Part shown: positions 1 through 12,800 of the stretch, piece by piece
Layout: every line of letters begins with the position of its first letter
How positions within the stretch are numbered: the first letter of the stretch is position 1
Source: Rhea pennata
Taxonomy: Eukaryota; Chordata; Aves; Rheiformes; Rheidae
Reading direction: 5' to 3'
Assembly (NCBI RefSeq): GCF_028389875.1
Contig: NC_084702.1
Location: 54,284,053 to 54,348,052, forward strand
DNA: 64,000 nt
Notes under the pieces: generated by a model
Database searches by the model: none
Told to the model about the DNA's origin: nothing
What the model saw: only the letters and a program-made list of their open reading frames with translations
Made by a program: the position numbers and the translations under genes

Positions 1-2
1 TT

Positions 3-1358
3 AAATATCTACTGGAAAACAAAGCAGATCCAAACATACAGGACAAATCTGGAAAGACAGCTTTGATGCATGCTTGCTTAGAAAACGCAGGCCCTGAAGT
101 GATTTCTCTGCTACTGAAAAGTGGAGCTGACCCAAGCCTACAAGATCACTCTAACTGCTCTGCCCTAGTGTATGCAATAAACTCCAAAGACAAAGAGACC
201 CTGAAAGTTCTTCTTAATGCCTGCAGAGCAAGAGGAAAAGAAGTAATCATCATCACCACAGACAAGTCTCCATCTGGAAAACAGACAACTAAACAGTACT
301 TAAATGTGCCTCCTGCTGACTCTGAGGAATGCTGTTCCCCAAGTGCTTGCACTTCCCCGTCGGAAATAGAACTGAAAACATCTCCATCTCCACTTTCAAG
401 TTCAAAGGAAAGTGAAAAAGCACTTTTCAGCTTTAAAGAGCTGGATCATCCAAGAAGCACAGACAATTCATCTGAACCAGTTTCACCTACTAGAAAATCT
501 AGTTCAACACATACAGGATCCAAGCTGGTACAAGCACAGCGGCTACAGTCTGAGTCTTGGAAAAAGAGCTCTCCTTCACTCTTTCACCAGAACAAAGTTG
601 CCTCTTTGCAAGAACAACTTCAGGATATAACTCCAGAAGAAGAGCTCTCTTTTAAAATCAATGGCCTTGCCCTATCAAAGAGATTTATCACCAGACACCA
701 AAGTATTGATATAAAAGACACTGCTCATTTATTGAAAACTTTTGATCAAACTGGATCGAGGGAATTATCATATGATGAAATAAATTCTCAGACTCTTTAT
801 GCCGAAGGGAAACAGAATCCTAGTGGGATTTCTATGGGTGAGGATTCTGATTTGGGACAGATCAGTTTCATTTCAACCCTGAGAAGTATTATTCAGAAAA
901 GAAATTTAGGAGCAAATCACTACAGCTCTGATTCTCAGTTAACTACTAGTCTGGGTCCTGCAACCACAGAAGATATTAAATCGGCGATAGGAAAGAAAAA
1001 GATTCTTTCTCCATCTCCTGCTTTGTTATCAAGTTCTAGGGAATTACTAGAGAACATGCCGCCTGTTCCTCTGAGCAGAAGAAATCAAGCTTTTCTAGAA
1101 AGACGAGGTTCAGGAACCTTTTTGTTGGATCATATTGCTCAAACTAGACCAGGTTTCCTTCCACCTTTAAATGTTAATCCTCACCGCCCAATTTCAGATG
1201 TTAGTTTCATAAACAAGGTTTCTGGGATGATTTCTTGTGGACAAAAAAACTTGGTACCAACAGCACCTGCTTTCCCTAAGGAGACCAGAAATCAGAAAAT
1301 TCTAGTAAGGAGGCAGTCATTACAAACTGAGCAGATCAAGCAACTAGTAAATTTTTAA
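3..1358 (+). CDS. ANKRD34B: ANKRD34B, ankyrin repeat domain 34B (5' partial)
   Basis: The frame is open from base 3, already inside an ankyrin repeat, and runs 451 codons to a TAA. The family is usually a little over 500 aa from a single coding exon, so about 60 N-terminal residues lie before the window. Ankyrin-type helices are visible at the start (KYLLENKADPNIQDKSGKTA, then a second repeat with ISLLLKSGADPSLQDHSN). A long Ser/Thr-rich, probably disordered region follows. The C-terminus RRQSLQTEQIKQLVNF is a family signature of ANKRD34 proteins. I choose the B paralogue because of the FAM151B and ZFYVE16 neighbours; protein sequence alone fits A, B or C less decisively. The molecular role is poorly known; ankyrin repeats imply protein binding. 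The gene converges on FAM151B. Confidence 0.93.
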   Translation, partial: KYLLENKADPNIQDKSGKTALMHACLENAGPEVISLLLKSGADPSLQDHSNCSALVYAINSKDKETLKVLLNACRARGKEVIIITTDKSPSGKQTTKQYLNVPPADSEECCSPSACTSPSEIELKTSPSPLSSSKESEKALFSFKELDHPRSTDNSSEPVSPTRKSSSTHTGSKLVQAQRLQSESWKKSSPSLFHQNKVASLQEQLQDITPEEELSFKINGLALSKRFITRHQSIDIKDTAHLLKTFDQTGSRELSYDEINSQTLYAEGKQNPSGISMGEDSDLGQISFISTLRSIIQKRNLGANHYSSDSQLTTSLGPATTEDIKSAIGKKKILSPSPALLSSSRELLENMPPVPLSRRNQAFLERRGSGTFLLDHIAQTRPGFLPPLNVNPHRPISDVSFINKVSGMISCGQKNLVPTAPAFPKETRNQKILVRRQSLQTEQIKQLVNF

Positions 1359-1938
1359 CAGAAGATTAAAAGGTAACAAAATCTTTACAGTACATACTCA
1401 CAATTCTGTCTGATCGTAATGATACACATCACAAAAGACGGATCAGTAATGTAAGGCTCTTAGCTAGCTCTCTACCTTGGAATGAGGTAAATAGCTTAGA
1501 TACTACATGAAAAGCTATGGTCAGCTAATGATGATGCTTTCGGCAAACTGAGAAATATTTATTATATTGTTTTCATAATGTTTTCGAATTCAGCATTGAA
1601 ATGTTACTCACGATGTCTCAATCCACAAAGGCTAAATCCTTAGGCATTTTAGTTCTCGTTTTTACATTGGAACCACCCTACCTCCATGTTTTCCCAAAAT
1701 GTTTACTCTTTTCCCACCCAGAAATGTTGTACAGGTGGAATTTGGGAACTTCAGACATTTGGCTGGGATGCTGGACATCAGTAGCTCTGGCCAAATTGCG
1801 TGATATCCAGATATCCCAGATAAAATCAGGCTTATGCTTGTACACAAAAGGTGGGCAGCGGCAACTGAATATAGGCAGTGTCTTCTGGCTTTGGTGGCTT
1901 TATTGCATGTAAACGAATGAGCTGCAGTACACACAGTA

Positions 1939-1944
1939 AATAAA
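1939..1944 (+). terminator. Candidate ANKRD34B polyadenylation signal
   Basis: AATAAA lies 580 bases after the ANKRD34B stop and is the first canonical hexamer downstream. Other AATAAA copies occur at 3164-3169 and near 3733 and 4219. Which one is used cannot be decided from sequence. Confidence 0.35.
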
Positions 1945-2213
1945 GTTCATGTTACAGGCTTATATGCATAAATATGTCCAGAAAATTCCAGATACAAAGT
2001 GAGAGCCTATTTTAGACTCCTTGCTGCCCCCTGCAAATCAATGTGATACATCAGACCCTGGATAACTCAAATTCACTGTATAGCACATAGCAACAGTCAG
2101 GCACAAATCAAGAAGCCAGCATGCTGAACAAGAAGTTCTGTCTAATCTCTTGATGTCAGCTATGTGCTTCAGTCAACTTCAGAGTCTCAGGCTGTTTCCT
2201 TCCTGGCATGCTC

Positions 2214-2216
<3 letters not shown>

Positions 2217-2259
<43 letters not shown>
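2217..2259 (+). repeat. Poly(A) tract, 43 A
   Basis: An uninterrupted run of 43 A residues is followed by a purine-rich segment (GGAGAGGGAGGAAGGGAGCA). No retroelement body was recognised upstream. It may be a mononucleotide microsatellite. Confidence 0.9.
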
Positions 2260-2261
<2 letters not shown>

Positions 2262-5200
2262 AGAGGGAGGAAGGGAGCAGAAGCTATAGCTAAACTGAGG
2301 TTCATTACTTTCTGTGGCATGGCGTGTCCTGCAGTTACCTCAGACTGTCAAAGCCAGGAGATCTCTGAACCATTCAGGATCTCTTCCTTCCCATTCACAT
2401 GCCTAAGTTTCTTTTCCAAATAAGATGCAGATGGTGGGGCACATCCAGATTTTGTCCTGGCTGCAGTCAGAAAAAGAGGACCCTGGACACACGGGCTTGG
2501 GAATAAGGAAGAGCTCTGCCCTTCTGCTCTCCTCTGTATCTAAAACCAACAGCTAGGTAATCACCTGAGAGATGGAAGACTTGTCGTTAAAACCCCATTT
2601 TGCCTAATATAAAGCAGAAGCCTGAATTTCTAAGCGACTGGAAATATATCTTCATCTCCAAGTTACTGCGTATGCTTAAGTATCTCTATCTAAAATGTAA
2701 TTTTCCTTCCCACTTAGTATTCTGTGGTTCAAACATTTACCTTGTATTTGTGCATATTCCATAGATGCTTAATGACTAGTATCACATTTAGTATTTTATG
2801 AGACAGCTTCTAAAGATTGAGGCATTTTTAATGTGGTCTATTTTGCCTTAATTTACAGGCATTAATTGTGTTGAAATGGTGGCTGTATAATGTGAATGTC
2901 TGTATACTGAAACTAGGTATTCTTTTCTGAAAATACTCAGTGGCTACTGTCTGGCTTCTTGCAGCTTCAGTTAAAATTCTCTCAGTACAATATGTTTCCT
3001 AACAGATAACTGTGATGTTACTTAGTTTTGCCCTCTCTGTAAGATAATTTCAAATACTTATAAACATGCAGTTTCTGTACATACCTTTTGGCATAAAAAT
3101 ATAAAAATGTCCTATAGTTTACAATATATGCATTTCAAAGAAGAGAATGTTAGTTATCTGAAAAATAAAGGAGCATGATTTACATTCCTATACAACACAG
3201 TTCTGTATCAAATGCCGGACTGAAACTACAAGTTTAAATCTTGAAACTAATTTTGCTACTTAGTATGTAGGTCTGTAGTGAGATGAATGCTTGAAGGCAA
3301 ATTATGTTACCATTGATTTTTTGTCCAGGCTCTCAAAGGTAGCTAGAATAAGCAAAGATGCAAATTGTTATCACTAATGTCAAAACTACTTTTCCCCCAC
3401 AAAATATGGGCACTCAAAGTCTTAATTTCCTTTGGTTTCCTCCAGTCACAGCTCCACTAAGCCTGAAATATGACAGCTGAAAAGGCCCACCATGATCTGC
3501 AGTATGCTCTCTATCGTATTTGACTTGCTCAAATATATGCATCAAGACATATGTTGATAAACTGGATATGCTATAGGAATTGCTATGAGAATTGTAAACC
3601 AAATTTTATACTGATAGTATAGTCATCCACTTACCAAAGATTAATGTCAGATCTTTACACAGTCCTATTTTTAAAATGGAAGTAACATTTCTGTGAGTAA
3701 GCATGCTTGTCAAGATAAGGTACATCTTTTGGTAAAATAAACCACTTATGAGATTTTTGATTTTGAATCTACATGATGATTTTTGCAGATCATAAGAGTT
3801 TAAAAAGGTGAAAATATTTTATCTTTGGTGTTCATTTTCTCTGCAAAATGTTGTGGAAATGTACAATCAAATTATTCTGCTATACAAATAGCAGTAGCCT
3901 CACAAAAGCAGTGATCAACTAAAAGCAGGCACTCAACTAAAATATTTGATAATATGGTTTAAGAAGAATGATATATAGTCACTGCATAAAAATGCTGTAA
4001 AGAAGCTGTGTTTAAGGATACATACTGTGTTCACAGTAGTTTGCAAAATATCCTTCCTTGCATTTTTATTTTTTATGCTATAGGGTGAAAGACAGAGGCA
4101 TTTCAAGGCAGTATGTTTTTCTTTTTACAGTTGTGAAAAAAAATGTAGCACTTGCAAAAGCATATTACCATAAATTGATGTAGCTACAAAAGAAAACTAT
4201 TAAACTATAACAGTCATTGAATAAATGTATTTTTTTTATCTCATCAATCTTTGATGTGACTTTCATCTTTCCTCATCTGTTAAGCAGTACAGCTAATTAT
4301 TTTTCCAACCAACCTCAGGTATTTATGTTCAAAGAGATTCTTACATTAGTAAACCGTTACTCCATCAGTTTACTATTCTGTTCATGTAGCAAGAGCAGGG
4401 CTTCCTACAGAAGTGTTAATTTTAGTCACAAATAACCATCCTGTAAGCATGAGGGGGACAAGCTTTTTTAGCCCTCAAGCTGAAGCTCAGAGTTAGCAGG
4501 AAGAGTGCCTTTTGTACAGCATTTCCCAAGCAAGCATTTCTTAAAGATTTACAGACTCTCTAAAACGTTTAGGGAGATCAGTTTTGATACTGATACATCA
4601 TAAAAAAACTGAGCTTTTCTTTGCAGGGTGAAAGAGATAAAATGACAATTTTTATGACTAATTACTCAGATAAAATATGCAGCTAATAATCCTTTTGAAA
4701 AGATCGATATTCTGCAGAATTCCTGTTGTCCAGAGAAGAATATCCATTATCTGATGTAAGTGTCTCCATGGCAGCTGATGTTTATAGTTAGTTTAAACAC
4801 AATCCCTTAGCACAGATCTCTTAGGAATGTCCTTTGTTTTAACATTTCATATATTTAAAAATGCAATTAAAACATGGGCATGCCTCTTCGTACAGAATCA
4901 GCAACTGAACTTGAGGACTTTGATTAGGGGCCTAGTCACTCTTGATACAAGCAGTTGAGTTACTTTGTGCACATCCTTTAAGTTAAACTCCTTGTAAATA
5001 TCTCTTAAAATTCAACAGAGTTTGCAACAACCAAACTACAGACATTACAGAAGAATTACTTAACACTAATTCTGCATTCATATTAATTCTATTAATATTA
5101 TTAATCCTCTACAGTAGCATCTACTATGTAGCAGGTGAAATGCATCACTGGATCATGAAAAAAATTTAGGCAGAGTTTACTTCAAAGTTCAATCTTACTA

Positions 5201-8200
5201 CTCATCTGCTCACCTGGAGTACTAAACACAACACAATGTTCAATCAGTGAGTATGGTAACAAACAGAAATTGAGGATAAATTTAGACAGTTTATAATTCA
5301 CCTGAACTGTGATTTGGAAAAATAAGGTGTTAACACTTCAAGATTTAAGAAATTACCACAGGATTCCGAACATCTACATGAAGTCAAAACCACTATTTTA
5401 AATTTAACCATAAAGATAGCATCTCCTGTAATGCAGATCTCTGTTTAGTATCACATTTTAGGTCTCTCATTAATTCAGAGATTGTGTCCCAGGTGGGAAA
5501 AAAAGTGAATTTATGTTCAGCTGGCATTAAGCACTGCTTAAAAAAATGCTAAGATCTTAGAATGAACAATGAAGACACTGAAAAAAAAAATGTGTACAGT
5601 CCAGGTTATTCCACATTTCTGAAATCCAGACACAGATGCATGCTAATGGAATGTACTTAACTCTTCTATTCCTTTCCCAAAGCTATTATCAATTTTGAAC
5701 ATATTTACACGCTGCCACAGACAGCATGAGTTATAACCTTCCCTCTGAAAAGTTGCTTCATTTTAAAAAATATACTTGATCTGTACATATATTTTAAAAA
5801 GATGTTCTAGCTATTGTGTTTTAAAAAAGACATTTTAGTTGTGCTTAGATTCCTATTGAGATTACAAATTTGCATACACAATATTTTATGTCAGAGCAAT
5901 AAGAAGAATTACAATTAGGGAGTGAAAGCATCAGCTTTATTGACAGAAGAATCACTGAAAAATTTAAGGGAACAAAGCCAAAACATAAGAACGTTGACCC
6001 CAAAATTCAGATGTTCCAAATTCGTAAGATGAGAGTACAGTACTTTGAATTTTACTGGAAGCACAATAGAAATAATTATTTATTATGGGTTTTAATGAAT
6101 AAGCTCTGCTATGGCAGAGATGCTGTTATCCCCAGCTGTCTATTGCACCCTTCTGCCAGAAGTTGCTGCTTGTTGGAGCGAAGTTGGCGTGAGGGAACAC
6201 ACGGACCCTCTACCCTAGTGCAATTCTGGCACCGGAAATGGAGTAACTACAGTGCGAAGTGAGTATGTTCTTCAAAGATAGTACTAAAAAGGTATTACAA
6301 TAATGCAATAATTACAGTAGTCTACAGTAAAAAGACAACTCAGAAATAATAGCAGCTAGAAGAACATAGTATCATCTTACCCCACTTACAGACATATGCC
6401 AAAATTCATCTCTTAAAGCCCTGAAGGGGAAGTAGCAATCTGAAGACTGATGTAAGACCCTGACTTGGATTTGATGTAGCAACCCTTACTTTTGGTACAG
6501 GTCAGTCAAAGATTTGTATGTAAAACTCTTACTACATGTAACAAATTAATATATAGATACTATGCTCAAGGATTAGGGAATTATATTGCATAAGCAAGAT
6601 ATTCCTGTAACAAAAAATGAACAAACTAAAGTGAGGGAAAAAAGTCTAAGGACTTCAAAACAAAAGAAAAATTAACAATAAAAATAGCTTTTAAATTAAA
6701 ATTTCAATACTTACTGAAAACATTTTGCATTATGGTAAAAAAAAAAATCTAATTACCATGGAACTTAGAAAAAGGTGTTTCTTTTAAAAGAAAGTGTCCA
6801 AGCACTTGTCTTTTTGTTCTATTATAACTTTAGTAACCCTTTTGAAAAGGAAAACTCTCCGAAAATTGAAGACATTTTAAATAAATTGATAGAATTCTTT
6901 AAAGAATATTGAAACTTAAGGAATTCTTTCCTTTAATATCAGATATGTTGCTGGATGCAATTCATATTACTCTAATAGGCTCTTCCCAGATTCTATTCTT
7001 TCTTTCAAAAACAGAACAGAAACCAACCCGAACATTTTGAATTCCACAATACAGTTATTTCTATAATTCTGCTTAAAGAAAAGACCAGGCCACCAAGTTA
7101 TTAAATGTGTTATAAAACTACCTGCATAATTCATCATCTCTGTCTTTTCAATCACAAGTGACAGAAATTCCTGAAAGTATGTTTTGGAAGTGAAGGTTTA
7201 TGTAAATCTGATTCTGTACAAGCGGAACTGAAAGGTTCAAATACAGCTTTCTGGGGCTGGTGCACAATCACTACTGATATGAAAAAGATAACATGCATCA
7301 CGTGCTGGAATCAAATTCTTTAGTCTCCAAACACAGTGCAATAAAAACCACAAGTGAACGTTGTACAATGCTTGGGCTTGAACACAAAATAGGGTTCAAC
7401 AGAAAGTTAAGTGCAGAAATACATCTGTAGTAACATTAGCAAAGGGCCTGATCACAGATAGTTAGATGCTAAATAAAACGTACAAGGTTTTAATTCAGTA
7501 TGAAAAAAGACTACATTTTACATTTGGAGAAGACCAAAACAGAAAAATTCTTCAGCTAAATGCTGAAGATAAAGAGGGGGAAGAATTTTTTTTTTTTTTT
7601 TTTTTAAGTGTCTTTGGGAGCACCTTCTTTGATTTCACAGCTAACTTAAATTACACAAATCTCAAAAATTGCTTTCATCATTATACTTGCATTTTATTGC
7701 AGGTTATTATTCAGTATTTATGCAAGACTAATGATGTCAGCTTTCTTCTGCAACTTGTTTTATTACCTACTGAGTAAGTTCCATCAAATTCACAAAAAAA
7801 TACAAAGACTGAACTACGCTTGCAGTAAATCAGAAATGGTTTATTAATCTATTAACTCACCTGGGAGTCCTTTTGGAGTTTGAACACAACTGTTAAAACA
7901 CTCTATAAATTATGTATAGTTCCATTAAAGTCAACCAAATTTGTCCACACAACAAGGACAAGCAAGTCTAAAAATCTGGCTGAAAGTGCCACCAGACATG
8001 AAACAACACTGTTAAAGAAAATGACTCCACAAAGAAGACATAGAACTTACAACGCCTAAACAAAACGCTAAGTACAAGGACACAAGATAAAAGAGAGTGC
8101 AATGGCTAGGCCAACAGATTTACTTTCATAGATACCCATTTCCAATAGAATAAATAACCAGCTTTCATCTCACCTTTATTATTTCATTGCCAGCCCCCAG

Positions 8201-9721
8201 GTTAACACATTTGATTTTACAAGGAAAGCATTTATATCAAGACTTGCATGAAAACAGAGAAACACATTCAAATGTATTTTCCTATGTGCAAATCAGAACA
8301 AATCCTAAACAAAACAAACCACTTCACAGGAAACTTAACATAATTACTTACTTTTACATGGGTAAAAAAGAAGATACATGCAGAAATTCAGATACATAGG
8401 ATAATCCATGTAGAATAACGAAACTCACCATAAAGACAAACACTTCATTACAAGAATGCTTCACGAAATTTATAGCTAACATTTTGCCTAACACAGTTAG
8501 GTGTCTTGTTACCTTATTAATTTTTCTGGTTACCCAGATCATGTCTTATTAATTCTATCCAAATATCCCTGTTTATGCATATCCACAGGTACTAGTCTAA
8601 TGATAACTCCTCCATGATGTCTGTACCCTTGAAAATACTTTTGGTAATTACTGATAGTGTTTTCTATTTAATAATGTAATCAGTTTTAACAATTCCTAAT
8701 CCTTCAGATGGGAATTGTGAAGTGGGGAAAGGGTTTCTAAACAGTAGAAAAGACTGCCAGTGTGGAAGCAAAAAGGCTTAAAAAACCTTTAGAGGAAATC
8801 TGTTAAATCAATACATGTAAGTACCTGCAACAGCAAGGAGCATAACCTGATCTAGGAGTCCATTCCAGTCCTAAACCCTTATATAAATTGTGTAACAAAA
8901 GGACAAGGAGATACTCTTGCTTTTATATCTATTAAAATTAAAAGGATGGCTAGGGAGTTGTTGTTTCTGAATAGTAAGCAATATCTTGAAAAGAAATCTA
9001 GACTAAACCTAGAACTACTTAAGTGTTTAGAAAGCATAATGCAAGAACTCAATGCTATTTAATGACATCTTTGCATTCAGTAAATGAATATTGCTACAGC
9101 AATGTCTCCTAAAGTTATTTCCTTTATGCGCCTCAAAAGCAAATTCTTTTATTCATATACTTTTATTCATATACTTTAGTGCCTAATAGCACTAAAAATG
9201 GAGTATATCAAGATGAGCTAAAAAGTAACTCCTTCAGAAATGCATTGTTCTGTACTCACTACAGTCTCGTTTCCCTGTTTGTCCTTCAGTACAAGGGTAG
9301 AAATAAAGTCTTTGGTAGAGATCTAGTGTCCCACAGACTTTGGCTTACACAAAAGCAATTGGCAGTAAATTACCTTGGTTCACAGGTATCATCTGGGGAC
9401 ATGCTCCTCTTCATGTACTTGCAACATCTTGCAACATGCAAGAACATTTAGGGAACATGGGTAATCGGTACTACATGCTACTGGAAGATGAAGGAGAGGT
9501 AACATGCATATGATGAGTAAATAACAATTTTGACCTATTAAAGAAGGTGTTATATTTCTACTTGAAAAGCCTTTAAATAAAATGTTATAAAAAAAACCCC
9601 TTCATTATCCATGGATATTTTTTATACAAGTATTTACGGAAGAAAATGCATTTCCTTGAACAAGAAACATTCACATTAAAGAGGTTAAGTATTATATGGT
9701 CAGAGTTTCCTGGCATCACAT

Positions 9722-9875
9722 TTAGAATTCTATTCCTATGGCTTTTTTGAATTCAGAGTTTTGTGGTTCTAAAATATCATAATAGACCCTACTTTTATCG
9801 AAGTTTTCTCGTGTATGAAGCAAATCTTCTACAGAATACTCATCTTGCTTTCCTGTCCAAACAGTGAGGCTGTAT
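9722..9875 (-). CDS. FAM151B: FAM151B exon 6 (terminal)
   Basis: The acceptor is tatag|ATACAG. It encodes YSLTVWTGKQDEYSVEDLL and then YYDILEPQNSEFKKAIGIEF before TAA. The human protein ends slightly later (IGIKVNL); the bird copy stops after IGIEF. Confidence 0.94.
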
Positions 9876-12800
9876 CTATATAAAAAAGAAAAAAGAATTT
9901 AAACTGATACGCAATTATCTCATCTTAAGGTATATAAGACAGAAAGACAAGGCACTAGTAAGTCTCTAAAAATAGTTGGGATAGTGTCTTAATTTTGGTG
10001 ATTTGGTAATTACGTACCAAATTTAATCTCCTTTGCATTTCAATGTTAAGCAACCAAAGTTTATGAACTACCAGAATCAGACTTTTATATGTCCCTGCTT
10101 CCTCAGTCCTCTACATTCCCTCCAGCAGCCTTCCTCCACTCTGTCTCCTTGCTACAAGAGCCCTAGCAGTATAGAAGAGTCTCTCCACTCTTGTTAATAC
10201 AGTGACTTCACATTACTGGGAAAAGCAACTGCTGGATCAAAATGCTACTTCAAAAATTGACATGTTCAAACACTTTCTAGTTTGCCTACAGAATGCTCAG
10301 TACAGACAGACTAGGTTAAGAATAAGACTGCCAGCTTCTAAATAAACCTACTTGACACATGCAAACTAAAATTTGCAGAACCCTTCCGTGGCCACATTTG
10401 GGTGAGGTTTTTTCTTGTTATAGAGATAAGTCACACAATTTGGCTCTAGTCAAATTTTAAGTTTTCTTCCTAAAGCTAAACATGCTAGAACTTCCCAAGC
10501 AGAAACTGCAAAGTTTTTTAACATGGACAATCTCCACCCCTCCAACACCATTTGGAGCCTAGCCAGCTCCTTATGTGAACTTTTCTGCTAAACCTAGCAA
10601 GGAAAAAAATCCCAGGCAGACATCCAGCAAAGAAATTTCCAACTGGGCATTTAAAGTTTAGCAACATAATGAATAATTATAAGCAGAGCATTATAGCAGA
10701 CCACATAAAACAACCTCAGTTACATGTGATATTATCACTGCAAAGCGTAGTGATGTCACCTGATTAACTGGATGCATCTTCCATACTGACCACCTGATCT
10801 ATTCTCTTCTCATTAATTACACAAGTTTTATAGTAACTTTTCCAAAACGTTGAAGTACTTCAAACCTTTGTTTGAAGTTTAAGAACAATATTCACTCCAA
10901 TGTCCCCATGACAAATACTTTATTTTCATACCCTTTGTTTGCTTAAAACTGGATTAATTTAAAGTTGAAGTAAACCAGAATTTACTTGTATGTCAGCAAA
11001 ACTGGCTCACTAATTTCCATCTTCTAATCTTACAGCTGAAGAATTGGGATTTTTATTCTAAGGAAAAGACAAAATCTTAATATTTTATGAGAAAGTATTT
11101 GAGAAGGGCACAATTAACAAAATCTATTCTCAACATAAAAATGTTTTGAAATGAAATTTCCAAAGTTTAAAATGTTTCATCATAATTTCTCTATCAGTTC
11201 TACAGCGTACATGAGAAAAGCAGTATTTTACATATTTACTCTTTCTATTGTCTCTAATTACTTAAACATTTTTCTGACAAGTGATTGTCTTGAAGTTTCT
11301 GTCTTGGGCTTTGACCGAGCACCTTGAGAGTGCTTGAGGAACAACTTTAATAGAGTCTAGATAAGCAGAATATAAAGCAGATGATAAAGATGAGTAAATT
11401 ATAACATGTGAAGGTTTTCTTCTCATTCTTTTATACATACAAATATAATTTTCCTAGGAAATTATTATGGGTTTGTGAAAGCCTTTTTAAAAGAGAAACT
11501 AAGGCATTTTGGAAACCACAGAATGTATTCAAGTACCTAAACAATATTCAACAGTTTCCTAGCAAACTCATTAACATCCAAATCAGAAATCACATCTTTG
11601 ATGTTTTTAAGTCACATTATTACATTAACTATAAACACTAAGTATTTAAAATATAAGTATTTAAGTCAAATTAAGTCCAAAATGCAACAAAGTCCTTGGT
11701 CTATTTCACTATATTAGTCTTATGAAATGTTTGTAATGGAACTGGATTACAAACCTATACAAGAATCAATACCTATCAAGTAATTTTAAAATAACTTTTT
11801 TGAATTTAATATTTTACAGAAATGAATAGTCACTTCTATACACAAAGCAATTTAAAAGCGAAAGAAATTAAGGAATTCAAGAAATAAAAAAAGGAAAAAA
11901 TATTTTCAACATACCTGGGATGAGTGTGTACACAGAAATGTGTCTATATTTCATATTAAAGAATGTGTGCCTTTATAATAAAATTGCTAAAAATAACCCC
12001 CTTCCCCTAAACTTACCTATCTGACTGCTGTAATAACCAGCATAGCTCAGGTATCGACTGCGATACGAATGCCGCTCTTACAGGGAAAGTTACAGGCTGA
12101 GAAAGAGTATTGCATATCTGAGCCATTTCTTTCACCATCATCCAGTCATAGCCTATAACAAAGACCATCGATTATAAAGAATTATTCACAAATACATTTT
12201 CTATCAGAGAAAGAACACAATGTTCTGTACAATAGTTATATTTAAAGATAAAACATAAGCAAATGTGAGTGTTGCGAATCAGGTAATACTAAAAGTGATA
12301 TTGCCAAATGATTATAAACAAGAAATGTCAACATTCCACAGAAAAAAAGCAATACTAACAAGGAAAGAGAAATTTTATTTCGAAAATCTTTATTTCCAGT
12401 AACTAAATTAACTAACTAGCATTATTTTCAATACAGCTAGAGAGTGTGTTTTTTTAAAAACATTCAGGGAATTACATCGTTGCTTGCACTCTAAAAAAAA
12501 AAAAAAAAAAACTTGACTTCAATACAGACTAGCTTTAACTTGACTAAAAACAAAAACAAAAAAAAAAAAAGCCCTTAAAAACAGTGATGCTTTGGGTAAA
12601 AAGAAAAAGAAGAAAGGATTTCAGAATGAATGCAATAAAGAACAAAGTTATACAAAAATAAAGCAGATAAAATGTTTTCTATTTAAAAATGCTAAAAGCA
12701 AGCGATCTAAAACACTTTAAGTGTCAGCTTTTAAGATTTTTACAAACACTAGAACTAGTTGAAATTATATTTAACTGCTCTTATTTCTACTGGCTATGAA

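Larger units (their letters stand above)
1359..9721. other. Tail-to-tail intergenic region and 3' UTRs
   Basis: This AT-rich stretch lies between the convergent stops of ANKRD34B and FAM151B. The first part is likely ANKRD34B 3' UTR and the last part FAM151B 3' UTR. It holds a 43-base A tract at 2217-2259 and a T18 run near 7587. The open frames in it are short, lack family resemblance and show no splice logic. I see no gene. Confidence 0.6.

Noticed and set aside
1601-1934. Overlapping 103- and 90-codon frames after ANKRD34B
   Set aside because: They lie in the probable 3' UTR, are antisense to each other and show no domain.
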